From assembly GCA_964613155.1 (NCBI GenBank), contig CAZTHP010000053.1:1-19350 (forward strand): a stretch of 19,350 nucleotides of DNA, in the 5' to 3' direction. The translations under genes and the position numbers were made by a program. The stretch is from TWA4 sp964613155. GTDB taxonomy: Bacteria > Bacillota > Clostridia > Lachnospirales > Lachnospiraceae. Shown piece after piece: positions 8,404 to 16,800 of the stretch. Under the pieces are notes generated by a model. The model saw nothing but the letters and a program-made list of their open reading frames with translations. It had not been told where the DNA came from and made no database searches. The number at the start of each line of letters is the position of its first letter. Position 1 is the stretch's first letter.

Positions 8404-9472
8404 TTTAGAAGGGAAAACGATTTTAATTACTGGAGCAGCAGGATTTATAGGTGCCAGTTTAGTTATGGAATTGTTACGAACAACAAATTTGGTTCAAATT
8501 ATAGGAATTGATAACATGAATGATTATTACGATGTTTCTTTAAAGGAGTATCGGTTGCAGCAAATTCGATTGCTCGAACAGCAAAAATCAGGAACATTTC
8601 AATTTATAAAGGCAGATATTGCAGATAAAGCAGTTGTACAGGTCTTATTTCAAATTTATAAACCAGACATTGTAGTGAATCTGGCAGCGCAAGCAGGGGT
8701 TCGATATTCAATTGTAAATCCAGATGTTTATATCGAATCAAATATCAATGGATTTTATAATATTTTAGAAGCATGTCGACATAGTTATGATGAAAATGAG
8801 AAAGGTGTACAACATTTTGTGTATGCTTCAAGTTCATCTGTATATGGGTTAAATGAAAAAATACCTTATTCTGTAGAGGATAAAACGGATACTCCGGTAT
8901 CGCTTTATGCGGCAACAAAGAAATCGGATGAATTGTTATCACATGCGTACTCTAAATTGTACCGTATTCCCACTACAGGGCTACGTTTTTTTACAGTTTA
9001 TGGGCCAGCAGGACGTCCAGATATGGCCTATTTTCGTTTTACAGATCAATTGCGGGAAGGGAAAAAAATTCAAATTTTTAATTATGGAGATTGCAAACGA
9101 GATTTTACATATATTGATGATATCGTGGAAGGCATTCGATGTGTAATGCAGAAAGTTCCAGAGTCGAAACACGAAAAAGACGGAGTTGAGATGCCTCCTT
9201 ATGCTATTTACAACATTGGAAATCATCATCCAGAAAATTTATTAGATTTTGTAGATGTTTTACAGCAAGAATTAGTAAGAGCACAAATATTACCAAATGA
9301 TTATGATTTTGAAGCACATAAAGAATTACTTCCTATGCAGCCTGGTGATGTAGCTGTGACTTATGCAGATATTTCCGCACTGGAAAAAGAAATCGGATTT
9401 AAACCATCTACTTCGATAAGAGAAGGTTTAAGAAAATTCGCAGAATGGTATGCAGCATTTTATTGTGTTTAG
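8390..9472 (+). CDS. NAD-dependent sugar epimerase, probable UDP-glucuronate 4-epimerase
   Basis: An extended short-chain dehydrogenase of 360 residues. It has the NAD-binding GAAGFIG motif (15-21), DNMNDYYDVSLKEYRL, VNLAAQAGVRYSI, YASSSSVYG, the catalytic Y173-x3-K177 pair, and FTVYGPAGRPDMAYFRF. The DYYD-x-LK and AAQAGVRYS stretches are typical of UDP-glucuronate 4-epimerases (CapI/LspL/GAE type), which convert UDP-GlcA to UDP-GalA, more than of GalE. The gene immediately downstream supplies UDP-GlcA, which supports the call. A 4-epimerase acting on another UDP-hexose is the main alternative. The start ATG has GGGAGA at 8375-8380 and lies 14 bases inside the flippase gene. It is a cytoplasmic precursor-supply enzyme. 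Confidence 0.88.
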   Translation: MGTINLEGKTILITGAAGFIGASLVMELLRTTNLVQIIGIDNMNDYYDVSLKEYRLQQIRLLEQQKSGTFQFIKADIADKAVVQVLFQIYKPDIVVNLAAQAGVRYSIVNPDVYIESNINGFYNILEACRHSYDENEKGVQHFVYASSSSVYGLNEKIPYSVEDKTDTPVSLYAATKKSDELLSHAYSKLYRIPTTGLRFFTVYGPAGRPDMAYFRFTDQLREGKKIQIFNYGDCKRDFTYIDDIVEGIRCVMQKVPESKHEKDGVEMPPYAIYNIGNHHPENLLDFVDVLQQELVRAQILPNDYDFEAHKELLPMQPGDVAVTYADISALEKEIGFKPSTSIREGLRKFAEWYAAFYCV

Positions 9473-9492
9473 AGGAAAAGAGAAAGGAAACT

Positions 9493-10749
9493 ATGAAAAA
9501 GAAAGTAGAGAAGGATGTTACGATCGCAGTAGCCGGAACTGGCTATGTAGGCTTATCCATTGCTGTTTTGCTTGCACAACATCATAAAGTGTATGCAGTC
9601 GATATTATACCAGAAAAAATCAATTTGATTAATCAAGGAAAATCTCCGATTGCAGATCGAGAAATAGAAGAATATCTTGCTTCTGGAATGTTGAATTTGG
9701 TTGCTACGATGGATGCCGCTGCTGCGTATCAAGCAGCAGATTACGTTGTAATTGCTACGCCAACGAATTATGACAGTGAAAAAAACTTTTTTGATACCTC
9801 TGCTTTAGAAGAAGTCATCAATCTGGTTGTTAAAGAAAATCCACATGCGATCATGGTTATTAAATCAACTGTTCCGGTAGGATATACTGAACTGATTCGC
9901 AAGAAAACGGGAAGCAAGAATATTTTGTTTAGTCCTGAGTTTTTGCGGGAAAGTAAGGCTTTGTATGACAACCTGTATCCAAGTCGAATCATAGTAGGAA
10001 CAGATGCTGCAGATATGGAATTAATGAATGCAGCTCAAACTTTTGCAGCTCTGTTACGTGAAGGTGCTTTGAAAAAAGATATTGAGACCCTGTTTATGGG
10101 ATTTACAGAAGCAGAAGCAGTAAAGTTATTTGCAAATACGTATTTAGCGTTGCGTGTCAGTTATTTCAATGAATTAGATACTTATGCAGAAATGAAAAAT
10201 CTTGACACACGTCAAATTATTGATGGCGTTTGCTTGGATCCACGTATAGGCAGTCATTATAATAATCCTAGTTTTGGATATGGCGGTTATTGTCTTCCGA
10301 AGGACACGAAACAGCTTTTGGCAAACTATGCAGATGTTCCGGAAAATCTTATAGAAGCAATCGTAGAATCCAATCGGACACGTAAAAATTTTATAGCAGA
10401 ACGTGTGCTGCAGAAAGCAATGGCTGCTGCTTCAAAAGAACAGCAAAAAACAGAGCAGAATGAAGATATTGTGGTTGGCGTATATCGTTTAACCATGAAA
10501 TTGAATTCTGATAATTTTCGCCAAAGTTCTATTCAGGGAGTTATGAAACGAATTAAAGCAAAAGGTGTAAAAGTAATTATATATGAACCGGTTTTAGCGG
10601 ATGGAAATAGTTTTTGGGGAAGTCAGGTTATGAATAATCTGGAAAAATTTAAAAAGGAAGCGCATGTAATTCTTGCAAATCGTTATGATTCCTGTTTGAG
10701 CGATGTACGAGATAAAGTTTATACAAGAGATTTATTTGGAAGGGATTAA
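9493..10749 (+). CDS. ugd: UDP-glucose 6-dehydrogenase
   Basis: This enzyme oxidises UDP-glucose to UDP-glucuronate using two NAD+. From the ATG at 9493 the protein is 418 residues. It has a Rossmann motif GTGYVG (15-20), YVVIATPTNYD, KSTVPVGYTE, LFSPEFLRESKALYDN, a central NTYLALRVSYFNELDTYAE helix region, and the catalytic cysteine Cys267 within GYGGYCLPKDTK. The C-terminal NAD/UDP-sugar half has VVGVYRLTMKLNSDNFR and VIIYEP. An earlier in-frame ATG at 9445 would add 16 residues of no family character and overlap the epimerase. AAAGGA at 9483-9488 favours 9493. It forms a two-gene precursor module with the upstream epimerase. The substrate could also be a related UDP-hexose, but the context favours UDP-Glc. 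Confidence 0.94.
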   Translation: MKKKVEKDVTIAVAGTGYVGLSIAVLLAQHHKVYAVDIIPEKINLINQGKSPIADREIEEYLASGMLNLVATMDAAAAYQAADYVVIATPTNYDSEKNFFDTSALEEVINLVVKENPHAIMVIKSTVPVGYTELIRKKTGSKNILFSPEFLRESKALYDNLYPSRIIVGTDAADMELMNAAQTFAALLREGALKKDIETLFMGFTEAEAVKLFANTYLALRVSYFNELDTYAEMKNLDTRQIIDGVCLDPRIGSHYNNPSFGYGGYCLPKDTKQLLANYADVPENLIEAIVESNRTRKNFIAERVLQKAMAAASKEQQKTEQNEDIVVGVYRLTMKLNSDNFRQSSIQGVMKRIKAKGVKVIIYEPVLADGNSFWGSQVMNNLEKFKKEAHVILANRYDSCLSDVRDKVYTRDLFGRD

Positions 10750-10794
10750 CGAAGAACTGTGCAGAATACATCAGTTGAGAGGATGATAAAACCT

Positions 10795-11574
10795 ATGGGG
10801 GAAAGTCAGAATAATAAAATGATAAATGAAGCGGATATACAGATTGAACTGGCAAGACTTCTTCGCGTCTTGTGGAAGCGTGCGTGGATTCTTTTAATCG
10901 CTGCTGTTCTGGGAGGCGGTTTTACATATTTGGGAACCAAACAGTTTATTGATCCAGTTTATCAATCTGGATTTACCGCATATGTAAATAATCGCTCTAG
11001 TGGAGTATCGGATGATGTTGTTTCACTAAATAGTTCAGATTTACAGGCATCTCAAGCTTTAGTAGAAACATATGCGAAAATTTTATCCAGTCGTTCTGTT
11101 TTGACGCAGGCAGCAGAAAAAGCTGAATTGGATTTTACATATGAAGAATTAACAAAGATGATAGAGATTGATATTATCGGAGATACCGAAATTATATCGG
11201 TACAAATAAAAAATGAAGACGCAAAGGAAGCTTTTGAATTGGCAAAAGTAATTGCCAAAATTGTACCCAAAAAGATTGCTGCAATTGTGGAAGGCAGTTC
11301 TATGAAAATTATTGATGAACCGGTGATGCCACAAAAACCCTGTGATCAAGGATTGCTAAAATATATGTTACTGGGTGTTTTAGTAGGAGTATTCATTACT
11401 GGTATCATATTAATTTTTATTGAATTACTCGATGATCGGGTAAGAAGCGAAAAAGAACTGGAGGAGCGTATGAAAGTTTGTATATTAGGAAGTATTCCTG
11501 ATCTGATGCAAAATACGGAGTTTTCATACGGTTACGGATACAAACAGGCAGATGGGAAAGGAGAGAAGTCATGA
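10795..11574 (+). CDS. CpsC/Wzz-type polysaccharide copolymerase (BY-kinase activator)
   Basis: A membrane protein of 259 residues with the two-helix layout of Gram-positive polysaccharide copolymerases: TM1 at about 30-47 (AWILLIAAVLGGGFTYLGT), an extracytoplasmic alpha/beta loop, and TM2 at about 190-212 (YMLLGVLVGVFITGIILIF). TM2 is followed by the cytoplasmic tail ELLDDRVRSEKELEE that docks the kinase. It sets chain length and activates the partner kinase CpsD. The start is uncertain. ATG 10795 has GAGAGG at 10777-10782. GTG 10759 would add 12 residues and ATG 10819 would remove 8. Its stop overlaps the kinase start (ATGA, 4 bases). Unlike Gram-negative Wzc, the kinase is a separate protein. 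Confidence 0.9.
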   Translation: MGESQNNKMINEADIQIELARLLRVLWKRAWILLIAAVLGGGFTYLGTKQFIDPVYQSGFTAYVNNRSSGVSDDVVSLNSSDLQASQALVETYAKILSSRSVLTQAAEKAELDFTYEELTKMIEIDIIGDTEIISVQIKNEDAKEAFELAKVIAKIVPKKIAAIVEGSSMKIIDEPVMPQKPCDQGLLKYMLLGVLVGVFITGIILIFIELLDDRVRSEKELEERMKVCILGSIPDLMQNTEFSYGYGYKQADGKGEKS

Positions 11575-12290
11575 AGCGGTTTCAGAAGAAAAAAAGAAAT
11601 TTGACCAGTCAAAACATGGAATCACTGATTCTGAAACAGGATACGCCATTCGCGATTCAGGAAGCGTATAAGGCGCTGCGAACTAATGTGGCATTTTCTC
11701 TGCCTGGATTACAATCACGTTGTATCGGGATTACCAGTTCTGCTGCTGGAGAAGGTAAAAGCACGAATGTGATAAATCTTGCTGCTTCTTTTGGAGAAAT
11801 TGGTAAAAAAGTGCTGCTGATCGACTGTGATCTGCGTATGCCAACAATCGCATTAAAAACGGGGATAAAAGGACAGCCAGGTCTAAGTGATTGTTTGATA
11901 GGAGAAAGCAGCATAGAAGATAGCATACAGCATATTGATACTTTGAAGATTGATGTACTGCCGTCAGGGAATATTCCGCCGGATTCTACTATTTTATTGG
12001 AATCAAAAGGAATGGCAGAATTGATTCAGTTATTAAGATTAAAATATGATTATATATTTTTTGACTTTCCACCGGTTACGACCGTAACAGATGCGGTCAT
12101 ACTTTCAGAACAGTTAGATGGATATCTTCTGGTAGTTAAGCAGAATTATTCAGAATATCGGACCATTTCTTCCATGTTACATCAGCTGCGTTTTGTGGGT
12201 GCTAAAGTACTTGGAGTGATTTATACCAATGTACAGATGGATTGGAAACAGCGTTATCATCAGTCATATGGGAAATATTATGGGCGGTAG
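11571..12290 (+). CDS. cpsD: CpsD-type tyrosine autokinase (BY-kinase)
   Basis: A cytoplasmic bacterial tyrosine kinase of 239 residues, working with the CpsC-like protein at the membrane. It has the oligomerisation motif EAYKALRTNV near residue 31, Walker A AGEGKST (59-65, Lys63), Walker A' LLIDCDLRMP (D85, D87), and Walker B with Asp165 in IFFDFPP. The C-terminal tyrosine cluster RYHQSYGKYYGR (228-239) holds Tyr229, 233, 236 and 237, the expected autophosphorylation sites. Cycling of this tail between phosphorylated and free forms controls polymer output in streptococcal systems. The ATG overlaps the upstream stop by 4 bases, with GGAGAG just before it. The downstream phosphatase, overlapping by 11 bases, should dephosphorylate this tail. 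Confidence 0.95.
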   Translation: MKRFQKKKRNLTSQNMESLILKQDTPFAIQEAYKALRTNVAFSLPGLQSRCIGITSSAAGEGKSTNVINLAASFGEIGKKVLLIDCDLRMPTIALKTGIKGQPGLSDCLIGESSIEDSIQHIDTLKIDVLPSGNIPPDSTILLESKGMAELIQLLRLKYDYIFFDFPPVTTVTDAVILSEQLDGYLLVVKQNYSEYRTISSMLHQLRFVGAKVLGVIYTNVQMDWKQRYHQSYGKYYGR

Positions 12291-13008
12291 CAGATTTTTT
12301 GATATCCATTGCCATGTACTTCCAGGGATGGATGATGGATGTAGTACGAAAAAAGAGGCAATAGAACTTCTGCATGTGAGTCAGATACAAGGGGTTGCAG
12401 GAGTGATTGCAACCCCTCATTATTATCCAAAAGAAACTGTTGCATGTTTTTTACAGAGGCGTCAGGCTTCGATAGAAAAGCTGCTTGGAGAGCTGGAAAA
12501 AGAGGATTCTGTCAAAATCCCGATTTGTTATGGAGCAGAAGTCGCGTTTCATACTGGTCTGGTTTACGAAGAACAGATTAGAAAGCTTTGTTTGGGAAAG
12601 AGTAGGTACTTACTGCTGGAACTGCCTTTCTACACTTGGTCATCGTCGATGCTGCGGGAAATACAGGCATTGCAGAATGTACATGGACTGATACCAGTCA
12701 TTGCTCATATGGAAAGGTATTTGAAAATTCAAAAAAAAGAAATGTTGGAAGCAATTTGGAATTCTGACGTTTTGATACAGATGAATGCAGAATATATTCT
12801 TGGAAATTTCCAGGAATGGCACAGTGCAAAAAAAATGTTAAAAAATGGACGCATAGATGTTCTGAGTTCAGACAGTCACAATCTGGTAAAAAGACAGCCG
12901 AATTTAGGACGAGCAGTCCAAAAATTAGAAAAACAAGGAATGAATTATGAATTGGAAAATCTGTGCCAAACAAGCCAAAAGATTTTTAAAGATGCGTACA
13001 GTACTTAA
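12280..13008 (+). CDS. cpsB: CpsB-type protein-tyrosine phosphatase (PHP family)
   Basis: A metal-dependent PHP-fold phosphatase of 242 residues that should remove phosphate from the tyrosine tail of the neighbouring kinase. Metal-binding motifs are visible: DIHCHVLPGMDDG with His10 and His12, IATPHYYP, CYGAEV, VIAHMERY with His143, and DVLSSDSHN with Asp198 and His200. The order and length match CpsB/YwqE. The ATG at 12280 gives the family-typical start MGGSRFFDIHCH, with GGGA at 12270-12273. An ATG at 12229 would add 17 unrelated residues read out of frame through the kinase tail. It is the last gene of the tightly packed operon. CpsB normally heads streptococcal loci together with C and D, whereas here the order is C-D-B at the 3' end. 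Confidence 0.94.
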   Translation: MGGSRFFDIHCHVLPGMDDGCSTKKEAIELLHVSQIQGVAGVIATPHYYPKETVACFLQRRQASIEKLLGELEKEDSVKIPICYGAEVAFHTGLVYEEQIRKLCLGKSRYLLLELPFYTWSSSMLREIQALQNVHGLIPVIAHMERYLKIQKKEMLEAIWNSDVLIQMNAEYILGNFQEWHSAKKMLKNGRIDVLSSDSHNLVKRQPNLGRAVQKLEKQGMNYELENLCQTSQKIFKDAYST

Positions 13009-13279
13009 AAATTGCGGCTTAAAAACTTTGTAAGCATATGGAACAGAAAAAGGATAGAAAGCATAGAAAAATATGATTTTGAAATATTTTTCGTATTAGT
13101 CTTCCCTTTTTTATAGATACAGACCTTGTGTTGGTATCATATATGCTTTGTGATTCTATTTCTGTTCCTGCTTTATTTAAAACTAGCTATAAAAGAACAC
13201 GATACTAGGAACTGAATCTGGTAAGGAATATTACCGGATAAATAATACATTATTTATGAAAAGAAAGGATGGAAACAAG
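13009..13279 (+). promoter_or_regulatory. Intergenic region between the polysaccharide operon and the lipoprotein gene
   Basis: A 271-base stretch with no supported gene. Near its left end CTTAAAAA is repeated (13004-13011 and 13018-13025), and GCTTA/TAAGC (13017-13021, 13031-13035) could pair weakly. An A/T-only inverted repeat AAAAATAT / ATATTTTT (13067-13074, 13084-13091) is followed by a T-run at 13107-13112, a poor candidate terminator. A TATAAA at 13188-13193 could be a -10 box but lacks a good -35. A cleaner inverted repeat CTGGTAA / TTACCGG (13218-13224, 13231-13237) lies 42 bases before the lipoprotein start and could be an operator or leader hairpin. Separate transcription of the downstream pair is likely but not proven. 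Confidence 0.3.
13218..13237. repeat. Inverted repeat upstream of the lipoprotein gene
   Basis: Seven-base arms CTGGTAA and TTACCGG (one G-T wobble pair) flank the 6-base loop GGAATA. It ends 42 bases before the lipoprotein start codon. It may be an operator or an RNA hairpin. No T-run follows, so it is not an intrinsic terminator. Confidence 0.35.
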
Positions 13280-13786
13280 ATGAAAAAAAAGTGGTTTTGC
13301 TATGTATTAATGACCATGATACTTTTGTGTACAGGATGCAGTTCTTTGGAAAAAAAGAACAATGTGACAAACGATACTGTACAAGCAGAAACCGAGTATC
13401 AAATGAATGAGGTTAAAACGGAGAAAGGGCCAGCTTCACTGAATGTGGAAAAAGATACGTTTACGTTCGATGAACTGATTCAGTTGATCGGGAAAGAAGA
13501 AAAATCTGCTTTGACGCTATTTGATTTAGATCAAAAAGCAGATACATATAAGACTGTGCTGTTCGGAGAAAATGTGGAGATTACATTGAAAATGGAATCC
13601 AAGACCATCAAAGCAGTGCAAATTGTGTTTGGGAAAACGGATTCGGAATTGCTTGAAAACGCGATTTCGGAACAATTGGGAAAAGATGGAGATGCAGCTA
13701 AAAAAAATGTGACCTGGAACCTGGAAACTGGAAATGTGATACTGCAGGCAGAAGAAGACGAGTGTAGAGTAACAATCGAGAAATAA
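13280..13786 (+). CDS. Small predicted lipoprotein of unknown function
   Basis: A 168-residue protein with a type II signal peptide: a Lys-rich start (MKKKWFCYV), a hydrophobic stretch, and LLCTGC-SS with Cys20 as the likely lipidated residue. The residue at -3 is Cys, so the lipobox is slightly atypical. Mature residues ~21-55 form a polar, probably flexible linker. The remainder (~56-168) is a small alpha+beta domain with repeated KxDTF and TLxMESKTIKAVQIVFGKT patterns and a final VTWNLETGNVILQ-AEEDECRVTIEK strand pair. I recognise no family with confidence. The ATG at 13280 has AAGGATGG at 13265-13272. An ATG at 13256 would add eight residues with a poor ribosome binding site. It sits 16 bases before the giant surface protein, so the two are probably cotranscribed and surface-exposed together. 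Confidence 0.8.
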   Translation: MKKKWFCYVLMTMILLCTGCSSLEKKNNVTNDTVQAETEYQMNEVKTEKGPASLNVEKDTFTFDELIQLIGKEEKSALTLFDLDQKADTYKTVLFGENVEITLKMESKTIKAVQIVFGKTDSELLENAISEQLGKDGDAAKKNVTWNLETGNVILQAEEDECRVTIEK

Positions 13787-13802
13787 ACAGGAGAAATAGA
13801 TG

Positions 13803-16800
13803 ATGGCAAAAAAAATATTAGCAGGCATACTCGCCGTTGCAATGTTGCTGACATCTGGTCCGATCGATGTTTTGGCAGCAGGAATTGAAACTGAAACAGA
13901 AATACAACAGGAAGAAATTCAGATAACAGAGACAGAACAGGAAGATGTTCTGGAAATAGAAACACAGCAAGAAGAAAGTACAGCTGTGGAGACGCAGGAA
14001 GAAGAAACTACAGCAGAAAAAGCTACGGTCAGTGAATATGTGCAGGAAGAAGAAAGCGCAGAAACGCTATTGAGTGAAAGTGCAGGAGATTTTACATATA
14101 CCGTATCAGGTGGGAATGCAATTATTACCGATTATGTCGGATCAGACAGTGTAGTAACAATTCCATCTACTATAGGTGATTATACTGTAACAGAGATTGA
14201 TGATTATGCTTTTGATGGTGACAGCCAGATTACAGAAATTATTCTCCCAGATACAATTACAACATTAGGATATTATGCATTCCGAGGAACAGGGATCACG
14301 AGCATAACGATACCGAAAACGGTAACAAGCTGTGATTATTATTATTATAATTCTGGCTATGATGGCCCGTTTGCTGGTGCAAGCAAGCTGAGGGAAGTGA
14401 TCTTTGAAGCAGGGATGAAGAGTATTCCATCGTACATCCTGGCAAGCAATAGATATGCCAGCTATGTGGATAGCGTGACGATACCATCCAGTGTAACGAG
14501 TGTAGGAGGCTGTGCCTTTTACAATTGTGATACCTTAACAGGGATGAGCATGCCGTCAAGCCTGAGAACATTGGGAGGCTATGCCTTTTACGATTGCGAT
14601 GCCTTGACAGAGATGAGCATGCCGTCAAGCTTGAGAACATTGGGAGATTCAGCGTTTTACGGATGTGGCAATCTGAAAAAGGTAAGTTTTACATATAATC
14701 CAGAAATGGAGACAACCAGCAATGAAATCTACCGGTGCACAATAGGAGATGATGTGTTTGGAGATTGTACAGCACTGTCCATTGTGGAATTTTCGGAAAA
14801 CGTAAGAAGCATTGGGGATTATGTATTTGATGGCTGTGGAAAGCTGGAAGAAATAGAACTGCCTGGTTTGTTAGAAAGTATGGGATACTATGCATTCCGG
14901 GGAACAGGGATCACGAGCATAACGATACCGAAAACGGTAACAAGCTGTGATTATTNNNNNNNNNNNNNNNNNNNNNNNNNNNNNNNNNNNNNNNNNNNNN
15001 NNNNNNNNNNNNNNNNNNNNNNNNNNNNNNNNNNNNNNNNNNNNNNNNNNNNNNNCGTACATCCTGGCAAGCAATAGATATGCCAGCTATGTGGATAGCG
15101 TGACGATACCTTCTAGTGTAATGACTATAGGAAGCTATGCCTTTTATAATTGTACCAATTTGTCTAATCTGTATTTTACAGGAAGTAGTTGTCCAACAGT
15201 GAATACTAATGCTTTTTATAATCTTTCGGCAAATGTGTATATTCCCTATTCATGGAGTGAAGAAAGTAAATTCGCTTCGAATGCATATGGTGCGAAATCC
15301 TTAAAATGTATCTATTATGAACCGGGAGCAGCAGAAGAAGAACCTGTTCAGCTATATCGACTTTCCCAGATTTCCAGCCGTAAAGGAGGACAGATTTATA
15401 ATACAAGTGAAACGGTCGATAAATTAGTAATTGGAAGTGGAGTCAATATTACTGTTAAAGGAAGTATCGTAGCTGAGAAAGTAATAGTAAAAAATGGTGG
15501 ACAACTTAGGATAGTAGGAAGTATTACGACAGATACTTTGGAAGTGAAATCAAATGGTTCTGTTACCGTTACAAGTCAGTATAGTTCGTTGAAGGCAGAT
15601 CAGATTAAAGTGAGTGGTGGGGAAATTGAATTTCTTTCAGGAAATCTGACTTCGGATAACATTACAGTCAGTGGTTCGGGAAAATTCAATCAAAGTGGCG
15701 GAAAAGCCATTGTGAAAGATACATTCCTGATTTCCTCAAGTGGTATTTCAAAGCTTACAGGCGGTGATTTATGGATCGGAAAGCTCTTTCAGCAGAAGTC
15801 GCATTCGGATAATTTTCAGGCAAGCGGGGCGCATTCTACCATTTTATACGAAAAGGGCTGCCAAGTTAAATTTGGTTTACTCTGGAACAAAGAAGTGCAT
15901 TTTAATAATTTATATGTAGGAGATACGGTAGGAGATAATATTACATATAAAGAAGATATTACAGATCATATTCTTGGAAACTTTGCAAAATTACCGGTAA
16001 ATACCAATAATTTTACTTATACCTATCGTCCAGGAACAAGCAGTTATAAGGATTTGGATCCACAGCATACATGGGAAACTGGTTTGATAAAGGCTTATGA
16101 TACGGAGGTTCAATTTGGAGCAGAAGACCCTATTTTACAGGGAAAACTGGGAGATAGGAATTACAAAGCCTTCAAAAAGATTCTAGCAAGCTGGTTTGTC
16201 ACAGAAACCTCTCCGCTTATCAAAAATGAATTTGCGAAAGTGGCAGATAATTCAAGAGGATTTGTTGTGAAAATAGAAGACCGGAATGGAAAAATGGTCG
16301 AGATTACAGTTTATTGTGATAACAAGCAGTTGGGGGAATCTGTTTCCTTGGGTAGATTGTATTGGTGGAGTAAAGATTTAGGATATTCCGAAATGCAGTT
16401 ACTGGGTTTGATGACATCTCATAGCATCTCTACTTTCAAGATTGAAGTGGCTGAATTTTTAACAAAAGAAGCGATAAATCAGTATAAGAAGATGTTTGAA
16501 GTGAAAAGTATTAAACAAGTGTATACTGATGTGATGAAGAATCTGATTAATATTGTGATTGAAAAAGATGCAAGTATAAAAGATGTTGTTGATTTTATCG
16601 AGATATATGATGAAATCGATGTGAGCAGCAATACATTATCATTAGCGTCATCAGTAGAACGGACACTGGATTCGAACATTGGAAATTATGCAGATAATAA
16701 GGGGTCAGCTATTGTTTTGGCAGATAAGAAACAGGAAAGTGGCGATACGATCATCACAGAAGTTTCTGACGCTGTTAAAACCCTGGAAGCGGATAATACG

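Noticed and set aside
9445..9492. Upstream ATG extending UDP-glucose 6-dehydrogenase by 16 residues
   Set aside because: The extra residues (MVCSILLCLEEKRKET) overlap the epimerase end and do not resemble the family. ATG 9493 has its own ribosome binding site.
13047..13112. Possible intrinsic terminator after the phosphatase gene
   Set aside because: The stem AAAAATAT/ATATTTTT is purely A/T and the outer AAAAAGG/CCTTTTT pairing needs a loop of about 50 bases. There is no G+C-rich stem next to the T-run.
13531..13965. Minus-strand ORFs opposite the lipoprotein and the start of the surface protein (up to 144 codons)
   Set aside because: The translations are rich in Phe/Ser/Leu, as expected for the antisense of Glu/Lys-rich coding sequence. 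They lack ribosome binding sites and contradict the strong sense genes.
13800..15077. Apparent 425-residue protein ending at the TAA at 15075-15077
   Set aside because: The stop arises only because the 100-N placeholder shifts the frame by one. Alignment with the intact repeat copy shows the true frame continues past it.
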